From Gallionellales bacterium GWA2_60_18 (GTDB taxonomy: Bacteria > Pseudomonadota > Gammaproteobacteria > Burkholderiales > Gallionellaceae), in assembly GCA_001801105.1 (NCBI GenBank), contig MGWS01000008.1, positions 81,233 to 145,232 of the forward strand: a DNA stretch of 64,000 nucleotides, in the 5' to 3' direction. This document shows, in pieces, positions 30,341 through 38,544 of this stretch. The translations under genes were made by a program, and so were the position numbers. Positions within the stretch are counted from its first letter, which is position 1. The number at the start of each line of letters is the position of its first letter. The notes under the pieces were generated by a model. The model saw nothing but the letters and a program-made list of their open reading frames with translations. It ran no database searches and was not told the origin of the DNA.

Positions 30341-31329
30341 GCCATCCCTCCGGCCAGTTGCGCGGCGCGCAGTGCCGCTCCATACAATGCGCCACGCTCG
30401 TTCAGTATCACCCTGACCGGCATGGCTTCCAGCAGCGGCCTCATCCTGCCCTTATCGAGGAAGGCTTCCATGAAAGTGCCGTTCTGCAACAGCGGCAGTA
30501 TCTTCGGCGCAATGCCGCCGCCCAGATAGAGACCACCACGACTCATCGTCTTGAGCGCCAGGTTGCCCGCTTCCGCGCCATACAGGCGCACGAACCATTC
30601 AAGCGCCTCGACGCAGATTTCATCGCGTCCGGTCAACGCCGCATCGGCGATCGCCGCAGCCGCATCCCCGCCGCGCATCTGCCCGTCCAGCCAATCCGGC
30701 GCGGCAACATGGTGATGGATACGCAGGAATTCATGCAGAACGGGCAATCCCGTGCCGGACACGACACGCTCCCAGCTGACATGCCGATAGCGCTGATGCA
30801 GATAATCCAGCAAGGCCATGTCCAGCTCGTTCGCCGGGCTGAAACTGGCATGCCCGCCTTCGCTGGAAAACGGATGGTGGCGCTGCCCATCCCAATACAG
30901 GCCGGCCTCGCCCAGGCCCGTGCCGGCGGCGATCACCGCGGCATTGCCGCAGGCATCCGCTGCGCCGGGCTGCAGCGTCGAAAAATCGTGTTGCTCCAGC
31001 GCCGCCAGGCCGTGGGCGACCGCTTCCAGATCATTGAGCAAAGTGCAGTGTGCGAAACCGAAACGCTGTTGCAGCGCGTCGGCATCGATACTCCAGGGAA
31101 GGTTGGTGGTTTGCACCGCGCGCCCGTTGACCGGGCCGGCGATCCCGATGCCCGCGTGCAGCGGCACATCGGCAATGCCCGACAGGAACTCCTCCAGCAA
31201 CCGCTCGAATGTGGCGTAATCGCGGCTCGGGAATGCGACCTCATGCGCAACCCTCACCTGCGTGCCCTGTATTTCGGCAACGGCAAGGCGCGTCTTGGTA
31301 CCGCCGATATCGCCCGCCAGAAAAATCAT
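30337..31329 (-). CDS. glk: glucokinase
   Basis: Phosphorylates glucose to glucose-6-phosphate with ATP. The 330-residue protein starts MIFLAGDIGGTKTRLAVAE with the ATP phosphate-binding loop, followed by the LNDLEAVAHGL segment and the GTGLGEAGLYW motif. C-terminal GGIAPKILPLL completes the bacterial glucokinase pattern. The ATG at 31327-31329 was chosen. A longer frame reaching 31404 would add residues without family character and would run into the palindrome at 31333-31422. Free glucose handled here could come from maltodextrin trimming. Confidence 0.94.
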   Translation of the reverse strand: MIFLAGDIGGTKTRLAVAEIQGTQVRVAHEVAFPSRDYATFERLLEEFLSGIADVPLHAGIGIAGPVNGRAVQTTNLPWSIDADALQQRFGFAHCTLLNDLEAVAHGLAALEQHDFSTLQPGAADACGNAAVIAAGTGLGEAGLYWDGQRHHPFSSEGGHASFSPANELDMALLDYLHQRYRHVSWERVVSGTGLPVLHEFLRIHHHVAAPDWLDGQMRGGDAAAAIADAALTGRDEICVEALEWFVRLYGAEAGNLALKTMSRGGLYLGGGIAPKILPLLQNGTFMEAFLDKGRMRPLLEAMPVRVILNERGALYGAALRAAQLAGGMA

Positions 31330-31332
31330 GGG

Positions 31333-31422
31333 CGGGTAGCCAGTAGCTGGTTGCCGGTAGTAGAAAGAAAACGCACGTAGCGCGTCAAGACAGCTACACG
31401 CCACCCGCTACCAGCTACCGGC
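31333..31422. repeat. long imperfect hairpin between zwf and glk (AGCTGGTAG arms)
   Basis: The left arm (31333-31360, GGTAGCCAGTAGCTGG...) and right arm (31401-31422, CCACCCGCTACCAGCTACCG...) are imperfect reverse complements built from a short-period AGCTGGTAG-like motif. They flank a core containing CGTAGCGCG. A second element of the same plan but with GTTAGTCG arms lies at 38443-38533. It fills most of the zwf-glk gap and could modulate read-through. Confidence 0.6.
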
Positions 31423-31438
31423 TCGAATCTCCCCATGC

Positions 31439-32944
31439 TCAGTATGCCTGCAAGTCCGCCCCGGCCAATTCCAGGGAATGCCGCCAGAACTGGTCATCGC
31501 GGTCGAACAGGCGGTAGGTACCGCGCGGCCCCCAACTGCCCGCCGGATAGGTACTGATGAAGTCGCGCTCCATCGACCATACCTTGATGATCGGATCCAC
31601 AACGCGCCAGGCCGCTTCCACCTCGTCGATGCGCAGGAACAGCGAATGGTCGCCCTGGATGACATCCAGCAGCAGGCCGGCATAGGCGTCAAAATCCTCA
31701 TCCTTCTTCTGGCGGTAGGTGGCATCCAGGCTGATGGCGCGGGTGTGCAGATCCAGCCCCGGCACCTTGACCTGCATCTCCATTCTCATGCAATCGTTGG
31801 GCTGGATGCCGAGCATGATCCAGTTCGGCTGCGGCGGCCCTTGGCGCGAATGGCGCAGCAGATCCTGCGGTGGGTTCTTGAAGCGGATGCAGATCGCCGA
31901 GCTGCCCTCTGCCAGGCGCTTGCCGGTACGCAGGTAGAACGGCACACCTGCCCAGCGCCAGTTGTCGACGAACAGTTTCAGCGCCGCGTAGGTTTCGGTG
32001 GTGCTGTCCTGCGGCACACCCGGCTCTTCCAGATAACCGTGGACCGGTTCGCCATTGATAGCGCCGCTGGCATACTGGCCGCGGAAGGCATGGGCATGCA
32101 CCGAGTTCTGCGTGATCGGGCGTATCGCCCTCAATACTTTTACCTTCTCGTCGCGCAGGTGTTCGGCGCTCATCGTCACCGGCGGCTCCATCGCCACCAG
32201 CGCCATCAGTTGCAACAAGTGGCTCTGGATCATGTCGCGCAAGGCGCCCGAACCCTCGTAATAACCTGCGCGCCCCTCGACCCCCAGCGTCTCGGAATGG
32301 GTGATCTGCACATGGTCGATGTAATGGTTGTTCCACAACGGTTCCAGCAGCAAATTGGCGAAGCGGAACACCATCACGTTCTGCACCGTGCCTTTGCCCA
32401 GGTAATGGTCGATACGGTAGATCTGCGGCTCGTTCAGATATTTGTACAAACTCATCTGCAGGGTCTGCGCGCTCAGCAGGTCATAGCCGAAAGGCTTTTC
32501 GATCACGACACGGCGCCAGCCAAGCTTCTCCTTGAGCAAACCGATGCCGCCCAGATGGTCGACGAACACGGGAAATTCCGAGGGCGGCAGCGACATGTAA
32601 AAAGCCACATTGGGGGAGAACGCCGGATTCTCTTCCAGCATCTGCTGCAAACGCCGGTAGGCATCCGGATCGTCCACCGGATTGGAGTGATAGTGCAGCC
32701 GCTGCTGGAATCGCTCGAACACCTCCTGGTCGTAGCCCTGCGGATATTTTTCCTTGAGCATGTTCTTGACTTCGTCTATCCACTGCTCGCGGCTGCGCAC
32801 GGCACGGCTCGCCGCCACGATGTTCATCTCCTGCGGCAAACGGTTGGCCATTTCGAGGCGGAACAGGGATGGAATCAGCTTGACGCGCACCAGATTTCCG
32901 CCGGCGCCAAAAATGACCAAGGTACATGGTTCCAGAGTTTTCAT
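31439..32944 (-). CDS. zwf: glucose-6-phosphate 1-dehydrogenase
   Basis: First enzyme of the oxidative pentose phosphate pathway, reducing NADP+ with glucose-6-phosphate. The 501-residue protein contains the nucleotide loop FGAGGNLVRVKLIPSLFRL near residue 11 (a GAxGNL variant of the common GASGDL), the catalytic region YRIDHYLGKGTVQN near 190, and the C-terminal segment SWGPRGTYRLF. The ATG (32942-32944) has AAGGACA six bases upstream. A longer open frame to 33082 is not supported by family length. It heads the leftward carbon operon and is divergent from glgP with a 182-base shared promoter region. Confidence 0.95.
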   Translation of the reverse strand: MKTLEPCTLVIFGAGGNLVRVKLIPSLFRLEMANRLPQEMNIVAASRAVRSREQWIDEVKNMLKEKYPQGYDQEVFERFQQRLHYHSNPVDDPDAYRRLQQMLEENPAFSPNVAFYMSLPPSEFPVFVDHLGGIGLLKEKLGWRRVVIEKPFGYDLLSAQTLQMSLYKYLNEPQIYRIDHYLGKGTVQNVMVFRFANLLLEPLWNNHYIDHVQITHSETLGVEGRAGYYEGSGALRDMIQSHLLQLMALVAMEPPVTMSAEHLRDEKVKVLRAIRPITQNSVHAHAFRGQYASGAINGEPVHGYLEEPGVPQDSTTETYAALKLFVDNWRWAGVPFYLRTGKRLAEGSSAICIRFKNPPQDLLRHSRQGPPQPNWIMLGIQPNDCMRMEMQVKVPGLDLHTRAISLDATYRQKKDEDFDAYAGLLLDVIQGDHSLFLRIDEVEAAWRVVDPIIKVWSMERDFISTYPAGSWGPRGTYRLFDRDDQFWRHSLELAGADLQAY

Positions 32945-33126
32945 GCCTGTCCTTTCGATTGAAGCCGCAGCATTGACGTTCGATATGGGTCGCATTCCGC
33001 GCTCGACCTTGCCGCGAATATTAGCACGCAATCCGGCTGCCGGCAGATGTCTGCTGCCCGCCCCGGCGGACAGGGACGACAAGGGGAAAAATGTCTATAC
33101 TGTCCGTCCGGGAGCGAGAGTCCAAC

Positions 33127-35598
33127 ATGTCAACAACATCAAACAATACCAAGCACGAACCCCTGCATCTCAGCATGGACGCAGTCCAGCAGGCCATGCT
33201 CAACCACCTGATCTTTTCAGTCGGGAAAGACACCATCACCGCCACCGATCGCGACTGGTTCGTATCTCTGGCGAACGTGGTGCGCGACCGCCTGACCAAG
33301 CACTGGATGGAAACCATGCGCCGTTATTACGACAACGACGCCAAGCGGGTGTATTACCTGTCCATGGAATTCCTGATCGGGCGCAGTCTGATGAACAGCG
33401 TGCTCAACATCGGTTTCCTCGACGAAGTGCGTCAGGCTTGCGTCGAAGCCGGGATCGTCCTCGACAAGGTGAAGGAACTGGAATTCGATGCGGCGCTCGG
33501 CAACGGCGGCCTCGGGCGGCTGGCCGCATGCTTCCTCGATTCCATGGCGACCGTCGGCCTGCCTGGCTACGGCTACGGCATCCGCTACGAATACGGCATG
33601 TTCAACCAGCGGATCGAGGATGGTTGGCAGGTGGAACACCCGGACAACTGGCTGCGTTATGGCAACCCGTGGGAATTCGCCCGCCCGGAAGTACTCTATC
33701 CGGTCAAGTTCCACGGCCAGGTGGTGCAATACACCGACGAGCACGGCCTGATGCGCCACCACTGGATAGACACCGACGATGTCATGGCGATGGCCTACGA
33801 TACGCCGATACCCGGCTACGGCCTCAAGACCGTCAACAACATGCGGCTGTGGTCGGCCAAGTCCTCGCGCGATTTCGACCTCCAGTATTTCAACGAGGGC
33901 AACTACATCAAGGCGGTGGAGGACAAGAACGAATCGGAGAACCTGTCCAAGGTGCTCTACCCGGACGACACCACCGCAATGGGACGCGAGTTGCGCCTGA
34001 AACAGCAGTATTTCTTCGTCAGCGCCTCGTTGCAGGACATCCTTTACCGCTATCGCAAGCATCATGAATCATTCGATGAATTGCCGAACCAGGTGGCGAT
34101 CCAGCTCAACGACACCCACCCCGCCATTTCCATTCCCGAGCTGATGCGCCTGCTGATGGACATCCACCACGTGGACTGGGATCGCGCCTGGGATATCACC
34201 ACCCGCACCTTCGCCTACACCAACCACACGCTGATGCCGGAAGCGCTGGAAACCTGGCCGCTGGCCATGTTCGAAGCGGTGCTGCCGCGCCACCTGCTGA
34301 TCATCTATGAGATCAACCACCGCTTCCTCAAGCATGTGACGCATTGCTTCCCCGGCGACAGCGAATTGCTCAGACGCATTTCCATCATCGACGAGGCGCG
34401 CGGTCGGCGTGTGCGCATGGCACACCTAGCCATCGTCGGCAGCCACCGCGTCAACGGCGTGGCCAGGATACATTCGGAATTGATGAGAACCACGATCTTT
34501 GCCGATTTCGACCGTGTCTATCCCGGCAAGCTGATCAACGTCACCAACGGCATCACCCCGCGCCTGTGGCTGAACCAGGCCAATCCGGGACTGGCCGGGT
34601 TGATCAGCGAAAACATCGGCAAGGACTGGATCACCGATCTGGCGCAACTGCGCCAACTGGACAAGCTGGCCGACGACCGCACCTTCCAGGACAGGTTCCG
34701 CGCCGTGAAACGCGCCAACAAGGAACGCCTCGCCAGGCTGGTGAAGGACAAGGTCAACATCGAGATCGACCCGGACAGCCTGTTCGATATCCAGGTCAAG
34801 CGCATCCACGAATACAAGCGCCAGTTGCTCAACCTGCTGCACGTCATCACGCTGTACAACCGCATCCGCTCCAACCCGGCGGCGGAAGTCGTGCCGCGCA
34901 CCGTGATCATCGCCGGCAAGGCGGCGCCCGGCTATGCCGCCGCAAAACTCATCATCAAGCTTGCCAACAGTGTGGCGGACATCGTCAACAACGATCCGGC
35001 GGCGCGCGGCCTGCTCAAGCTGGTGTTCATCCCCAATTACGATGTAAGCACCGCCGGCGACATCATTCCCGCCGCCGACCTGTCCGAGCAGATATCCACC
35101 GCCGGCACCGAGGCATCGGGCACGGGCAACATGAAACTGTCGCTCAACGGCGCGCTGACCATCGGCACGCTCGACGGCGCGAACATCGAAATCATGGAAG
35201 AAGTGGGGCAGGAGAATTTCTTCATTTTCGGGCTCGCCACGCATGAAGTCGCGGCGCTGCGCAGCTCGGGCTACAACCCGTGGGATTACTACCATGCCAA
35301 CGGCGACCTGAAATGGGCACTGGACATGATCGCCTCGGGCTACTTCTCGCCCGAACAGCCTAACCTGTTCCAGCCCCTGACCAACAACCTCACCAACGGC
35401 GGCGACCACTACCTGTTGCTGGCCGACTATGCGTCCTACATCGCCGCACAGGAACGGGTGGAAAAATTGTATCGCGATCCGCAACAGTGGACGCGTTGCG
35501 CCATCCTCAACGTCGCCGGCATGGGGAAATTCTCCAGCGACCGCACCATCGGCGAATATGCCCGGAACATCTGGGATGCGAAGCCGGTGCTCAAGTAG
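33127..35598 (+). CDS. glgP: glycogen phosphorylase (classical GT35)
   Basis: Releases glucose-1-phosphate from glycogen. The 823 residues are the usual length. Landmarks are RVYYLSMEFLIGRSLMN near residue 75, LGNGGLGRLAACFLDSMAT near 125, QLNDTHPAISIPELMRLL near 330, VKRIHEYKRQLLN near 555 and the PLP-lysine stretch AGTEASGTGNMKLSLNG near 660. The ATG at 33127 has GGGAGCGAGAG upstream; a longer frame from 33091 lacks support. It is a second glucan phosphorylase, structurally distinct from the one at 25953-28514. It stands divergent from zwf, so breakdown may be controlled separately from the leftward operon. Confidence 0.96.
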   Translation: MSTTSNNTKHEPLHLSMDAVQQAMLNHLIFSVGKDTITATDRDWFVSLANVVRDRLTKHWMETMRRYYDNDAKRVYYLSMEFLIGRSLMNSVLNIGFLDEVRQACVEAGIVLDKVKELEFDAALGNGGLGRLAACFLDSMATVGLPGYGYGIRYEYGMFNQRIEDGWQVEHPDNWLRYGNPWEFARPEVLYPVKFHGQVVQYTDEHGLMRHHWIDTDDVMAMAYDTPIPGYGLKTVNNMRLWSAKSSRDFDLQYFNEGNYIKAVEDKNESENLSKVLYPDDTTAMGRELRLKQQYFFVSASLQDILYRYRKHHESFDELPNQVAIQLNDTHPAISIPELMRLLMDIHHVDWDRAWDITTRTFAYTNHTLMPEALETWPLAMFEAVLPRHLLIIYEINHRFLKHVTHCFPGDSELLRRISIIDEARGRRVRMAHLAIVGSHRVNGVARIHSELMRTTIFADFDRVYPGKLINVTNGITPRLWLNQANPGLAGLISENIGKDWITDLAQLRQLDKLADDRTFQDRFRAVKRANKERLARLVKDKVNIEIDPDSLFDIQVKRIHEYKRQLLNLLHVITLYNRIRSNPAAEVVPRTVIIAGKAAPGYAAAKLIIKLANSVADIVNNDPAARGLLKLVFIPNYDVSTAGDIIPAADLSEQISTAGTEASGTGNMKLSLNGALTIGTLDGANIEIMEEVGQENFFIFGLATHEVAALRSSGYNPWDYYHANGDLKWALDMIASGYFSPEQPNLFQPLTNNLTNGGDHYLLLADYASYIAAQERVEKLYRDPQQWTRCAILNVAGMGKFSSDRTIGEYARNIWDAKPVLK

Positions 35599-35669
35599 CG
35601 CAGGCGATTCCTCTGCATCTTGCCTGCACTGGCTGCCCGGGCATCTGAAAGCGGCATGGATATTGGCGG

Positions 35670-35761
35670 TGGTGCCCGGAGCCGGGGTCGAACCGGCACG
35701 GAGGTTTTACCCATCCGACGGATTTTAAGTCCGTTGTGTCTACCAATTTCACCACCCGGGC
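35670..35761 (-). tRNA. leuZ: tRNA-Leu (TAA anticodon)
   Basis: Read on the minus strand: GCCCGGG acceptor strand at 35761 downwards, D-arm GGTGAAATTGGTAGACAC, anticodon loop ACTTAAAAT (TAA), long variable arm, T-arm GGTTCGACCCC and encoded CCA (35670-35672), 92 bases including CCA. This is the last member of a Gly-Cys-Leu run that corresponds in order and anticodons to glyW-cysT-leuZ of enterobacteria. Confidence 0.95.
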
Positions 35762-35768
35762 GGGGATT

Positions 35769-35842
35769 TGGAGGCGAGACCCGGAATCGAACCGGGATAG
35801 GCGGATTTGCAATCCGCTGCATAACCATTTTGCTATCTCGCC
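35769..35842 (-). tRNA. cysT: tRNA-Cys (GCA anticodon)
   Basis: On the minus strand the acceptor strand GGCGAGA, anticodon region GGATTGCAAATCC (GCA), T-arm GGTTCGATTCC and discriminator U followed by encoded CCA give a 74-base tRNA-Cys. Only 7 bases separate it from tRNA-Leu, so both are on one precursor. Confidence 0.95.
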
Positions 35843-35871
35843 GTGATGCGGATCAACAGCCTGAAATGATT

Positions 35872-35897
35872 GAGGGAAAGCTTGGATGCTTTCCCTC
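35872..35897. other. perfect hairpin between tRNA-Gly and tRNA-Cys
   Basis: GAGGGAAAGC (35872-35881), loop TTGGAT, GCTTTCCCTC (35888-35897): a perfect 10-bp stem in the 60-base spacer of the tRNA cluster. There is no U-tract on the transcribed side, so an RNA processing signal is more likely than a terminator. Confidence 0.6.
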
Positions 35898-35902
35898 GGA
35901 AT

Positions 35903-35978
35903 TGGAGCGGGAGAAGAGTCTCGAACTCTCGACCTCAACCTTGGCAAGGTTGCGCTCTACCAACTGAGCTACTCCCGC
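35903..35978 (-). tRNA. glyW: tRNA-Gly (GCC anticodon)
   Basis: Minus strand: GCGGGAGTAGCTCAGTTGG start, anticodon region CCTTGCCAAGG (GCC), T-arm GAGTTCGAGACTC, acceptor 3' strand CTCCCGC, discriminator T and CCA. 76 bases including CCA. It is the first tRNA of the cluster, 38 bases after tatD. Confidence 0.95.
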
Positions 35979-36016
35979 AAAACGAGTTGCGCATTATATG
36001 GATATTCAAATTGCTG

Positions 36017-36805
36017 TCAATAATCTTGCCGGTAATTTTTTCCCAGTCCGAATAAACGCGCGAAATTTTCCGTGGTGCGCTGCCCCACTTCCGCCACCGC
36101 GATGCCGCGCAATGCGGCGATCTCCTCGGCCACATACTTCACATAGGCCGGCTGGTTGAGCTTGCCGCGATGCGGCGCAGGCGCGAGATACGGCGCATCG
36201 GTCTCGATCAGGATGCGCTCCAGCGGCACACGCCGCGCTACCTCCTTGATCTGTTTGGCGTTCTTGAACGTAACGATGCCGGAGAACGAGATGTAGAAAC
36301 CCATCGCCAGTGCCGCTTCCGCTACTTCCCAAGTCTCGGTGAAACAGTGCATCACGCCGCATACCTCGGACGCGCGCTCTTCCGCCATGATGCGCAGGGT
36401 GTCGTCCGCCGCCTCACGGGTATGGATGATGAGCGGCTTGCCGGATTCATGCGCGGCGCGGATGTGATTGCGGAAGCGCTCGCGCTGCCATTCCAGGTCA
36501 CCCTTCAGGCGATAATAATCCAGCCCGGTCTCGCCGATGGCGATCACTTTGGGATGGCGCGCCAGTTCGACCAGACGCGCGGCATCGGGTTCTTCCGCAT
36601 CTTCGTAATCCGGGTGCACACCGACCGAGGCGTAGAGGTTGGCATGCTGCTCGGCGAGCGCGAGCACCCGCGGGAGATCGCGCAGGTTGACCGAGACGCA
36701 CAGCGCGGCGACCACTTCGTTGCGCTGCATCTGCGCCAGCACCTCGGCGAGGTTTGCGGCAAGTTCGGGGAAATCGAGATGGCAATGCGAATCGACGAAG
36801 GGCAT
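36017..36805 (-). CDS. TatD-family metal-dependent hydrolase (YcfH-like)
   Basis: A TIM-barrel metallohydrolase of the TatD DNase group. The 262 residues show the metal ligands in VDSHCHLDF (residues 4-12), GETGLDYYR near 92, HTREAADDT near 128, HCFTE near 153 and ETDAPYLAPAPHRGK near 203. It is the last gene of the tmk-holB-tatD set, two bases after holB, matching the conserved yceG-tmk-holB-ycfH order. Nuclease function is known for relatives; the physiological substrate here is not. Confidence 0.93.
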   Translation of the reverse strand: MPFVDSHCHLDFPELAANLAEVLAQMQRNEVVAALCVSVNLRDLPRVLALAEQHANLYASVGVHPDYEDAEEPDAARLVELARHPKVIAIGETGLDYYRLKGDLEWQRERFRNHIRAAHESGKPLIIHTREAADDTLRIMAEERASEVCGVMHCFTETWEVAEAALAMGFYISFSGIVTFKNAKQIKEVARRVPLERILIETDAPYLAPAPHRGKLNQPAYVKYVAEEIAALRGIAVAEVGQRTTENFARLFGLGKNYRQDY

Positions 36806-36807
36806 GG

Positions 36808-37827
36808 TTATTCAAGCATGAGTTGCCGGTAGGAAAACAACAGGGATTCAAAAAACAGCTTCGGGTTGAGCGTGTGCCGCGCCTCGCGTTTTGCAGTTTG
36901 CAGGTATTTCTGCAGGCGCGCGATGTTCAGCGGATCGACCGGCTCGACCAGTTTGCGGATAGCGGCCTCCTCGCCGGGATGGTAACGCAGCCTGCCCGCC
37001 TGCTTCATCGAACCGAGGTCGTAGCACCATTGTTGCAGCCACTGCACCACCAGCACCTGCTCGGTCTTCTGCAAGGCATCCGCCAGCGCGAACACGTCCA
37101 GTGCGGCGGGCTGGCGCACGGCGCACAGCAATTTCTCGCGCTCCCCGCTGCCCAGTTGCTCGTCCATTTGAACCGCCTGCAACGGCGCAAAACCGGATGC
37201 GGCGAGCGCTTCGGCAGGATTCTTCACGCCCTGCTGCGCCAGCCAGCGCCCGGCGCTGGTCGCATCCGGCGCCGCCAGCGCGAACGACAGGCAGCGGCTC
37301 AGGATGGTGGGCAGCAGTTGCTGCGGCTTGTGCGACACCAGGATGAACAGCAGGCCTTGCGGCGGTTCTTCGAGATTCTTCAGCAGTGCGTTCGCGGCAT
37401 TGAGGTTCATCGCCTCGGCGGGATGGATGACCACCACGCGCCCACCACCCTGATGCGCCGACATGCCGATGAAATCGGCCAGAGCGCGCACCTGGTCGAC
37501 GGAAATCTGCTTGCTGGGTTTCTTGCCGGACTTCTTTTCTGATTCGCCGCCTTCACCCTCCTCGTCATCCTGACTCAAGGCCTCCGGCTGCAACAGGCGA
37601 AAATCGGGATGCGAACCCTGAGAAAACCAGTGGCATGAAGGACACTGCCCGCAGGCGAAACCGGATTCGTCCAACTGTTGGCACAACAGGCTGCGGGCAA
37701 AACTCAATGCCAGATCGAGCTTGCCTATCCCCTGGCTGCCCTTGAACAGCAGGCCGGACAGCGGACGCTTGCGCAACTCGCGCAGGCGCTCCCAATCGCT
37801 CTCTTGCCATGGATAAATGCTTTTCAT
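36808..37827 (-). CDS. holB: DNA polymerase III delta' subunit
   Basis: Clamp-loader subunit of the replicative polymerase. The 339-residue protein has the AAA+ fold with LLFKGSQGIGKLDLAL near residue 26, a zinc module (CGQCPSCHW near 59), and the motif AANALLKNLEEPP near 144 with the sensor region FILVSHKPQQLLPTILSRC. Residues about 80-105 form a charged insert (SQDDEEGEGGESEKKSGKK) before QISVDQVR, longer than is usual. It adjoins tmk (1-base gap) and tatD (2-base gap). Confidence 0.94.
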   Translation of the reverse strand: MKSIYPWQESDWERLRELRKRPLSGLLFKGSQGIGKLDLALSFARSLLCQQLDESGFACGQCPSCHWFSQGSHPDFRLLQPEALSQDDEEGEGGESEKKSGKKPSKQISVDQVRALADFIGMSAHQGGGRVVVIHPAEAMNLNAANALLKNLEEPPQGLLFILVSHKPQQLLPTILSRCLSFALAAPDATSAGRWLAQQGVKNPAEALAASGFAPLQAVQMDEQLGSGEREKLLCAVRQPAALDVFALADALQKTEQVLVVQWLQQWCYDLGSMKQAGRLRYHPGEEAAIRKLVEPVDPLNIARLQKYLQTAKREARHTLNPKLFFESLLFSYRQLMLE

Positions 37828-37828
37828 T

Positions 37829-38431
37829 TCAAATCGATACAGCTATCTCTTCAAGCTGCAACTTAACCTTATCCAGCGTCCGTCCCGCATCGATTACGGC
37901 GTAGCGTTGCGGATTTTCCCGCACGCGCCGGTGGTATCCGGCACGCACGCGCTCGAAGAAATCGGCCTGTTCCTGTTCGAAGCGATCCAGCGAAACATTG
38001 TTGCTCAGGCGCTGCCGCGCCACCTCGACGGACACGTCGAAGAACAGCGTCAGGTCGGGTTGCAGGTCGGCATGCACCCATTGTTCGAGTTGCCCCAGTT
38101 TGTCCCAATCCAGCCCCCGCCCCGCCCCCTGATAGGCGAAACTCGCGTCGCTGAAGCGATCCGAGATCACCCATTTGCCCGCGCGCAACGCCGGCCTGAT
38201 GACCTGCTCGATGTGCTCCAGACGCGCCGCGAACATCAGCAGCGCCTCGGTGCCGATGCTCATGGTCTGGTGCAGCAACATTTCGCGCAACTGTTCTCCC
38301 AGCGGCGTGCCGCCCGGCTCGCGCGTGACCACGACATCCAGCCCGCGCTGGCGCAATGCATCGGCGAACCAAGCCAGATGGGTGCTCTTGCCGGCGCCGT
38401 CCATGCCTTCGAAGGTGATGAATTTGCTCAT
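37829..38431 (-). CDS. tmk: thymidylate kinase
   Basis: Phosphorylates dTMP to dTDP with ATP. The 200-residue protein has the P-loop [11 protein letters not shown] (residues 7-17), the DR-type catalytic region [19 protein letters not shown] near 90-108 and the usual length. Next gene holB follows after one base. Upstream, a long hairpin repeat separates it from mltG. Confidence 0.96.
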   Translation of the reverse strand: MSKFITFEGMDGAGKSTHLAWFADALRQRGLDVVVTREPGGTPLGEQLREMLLHQTMSIGTEALLMFAARLEHIEQVIRPALRAGKWVISDRFSDASFAYQGAGRGLDWDKLGQLEQWVHADLQPDLTLFFDVSVEVARQRLSNNVSLDRFEQEQADFFERVRAGYHRRVRENPQRYAVIDAGRTLDKVKLQLEEIAVSI

Positions 38432-38442
38432 TATTATTAGTT

Positions 38443-38533
38443 ACTAGTCGTTAATCGTTAGTCGTTAGTCGTTAGTTGGCATCGCGCTACGCGGCTTTGG
38501 TTTCAACTAACATCTAACGACTACCGACTAACG
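38443..38533. repeat. long imperfect hairpin between mltG and tmk (GTTAGTCG arms)
   Basis: The left arm (38443-38478) consists of tandem GTTAGTCG-like units. The right arm (38504-38533, CAACTAACATCTAACGACTA...) is its imperfect reverse complement. The centre CATCGCGCTACGCGGC contains, on the other strand, CGTAGCGCG, the same core as the zwf-glk hairpin at 31333-31422. Confidence 0.65.
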
Positions 38534-38544
38534 TCTGCATTCCC

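Noticed and set aside
32945..33082. N-terminal extension of zwf (open frame reaches 33082)
   Set aside because: The extra residues have no family similarity, and the ATG at 32944 has AAGGACA at the right distance and gives the standard G6PDH length.
35670..35978. tRNA-associated integration site
   Set aside because: No integrase gene, no duplicated tRNA 3' end and normal housekeeping genes on both sides.
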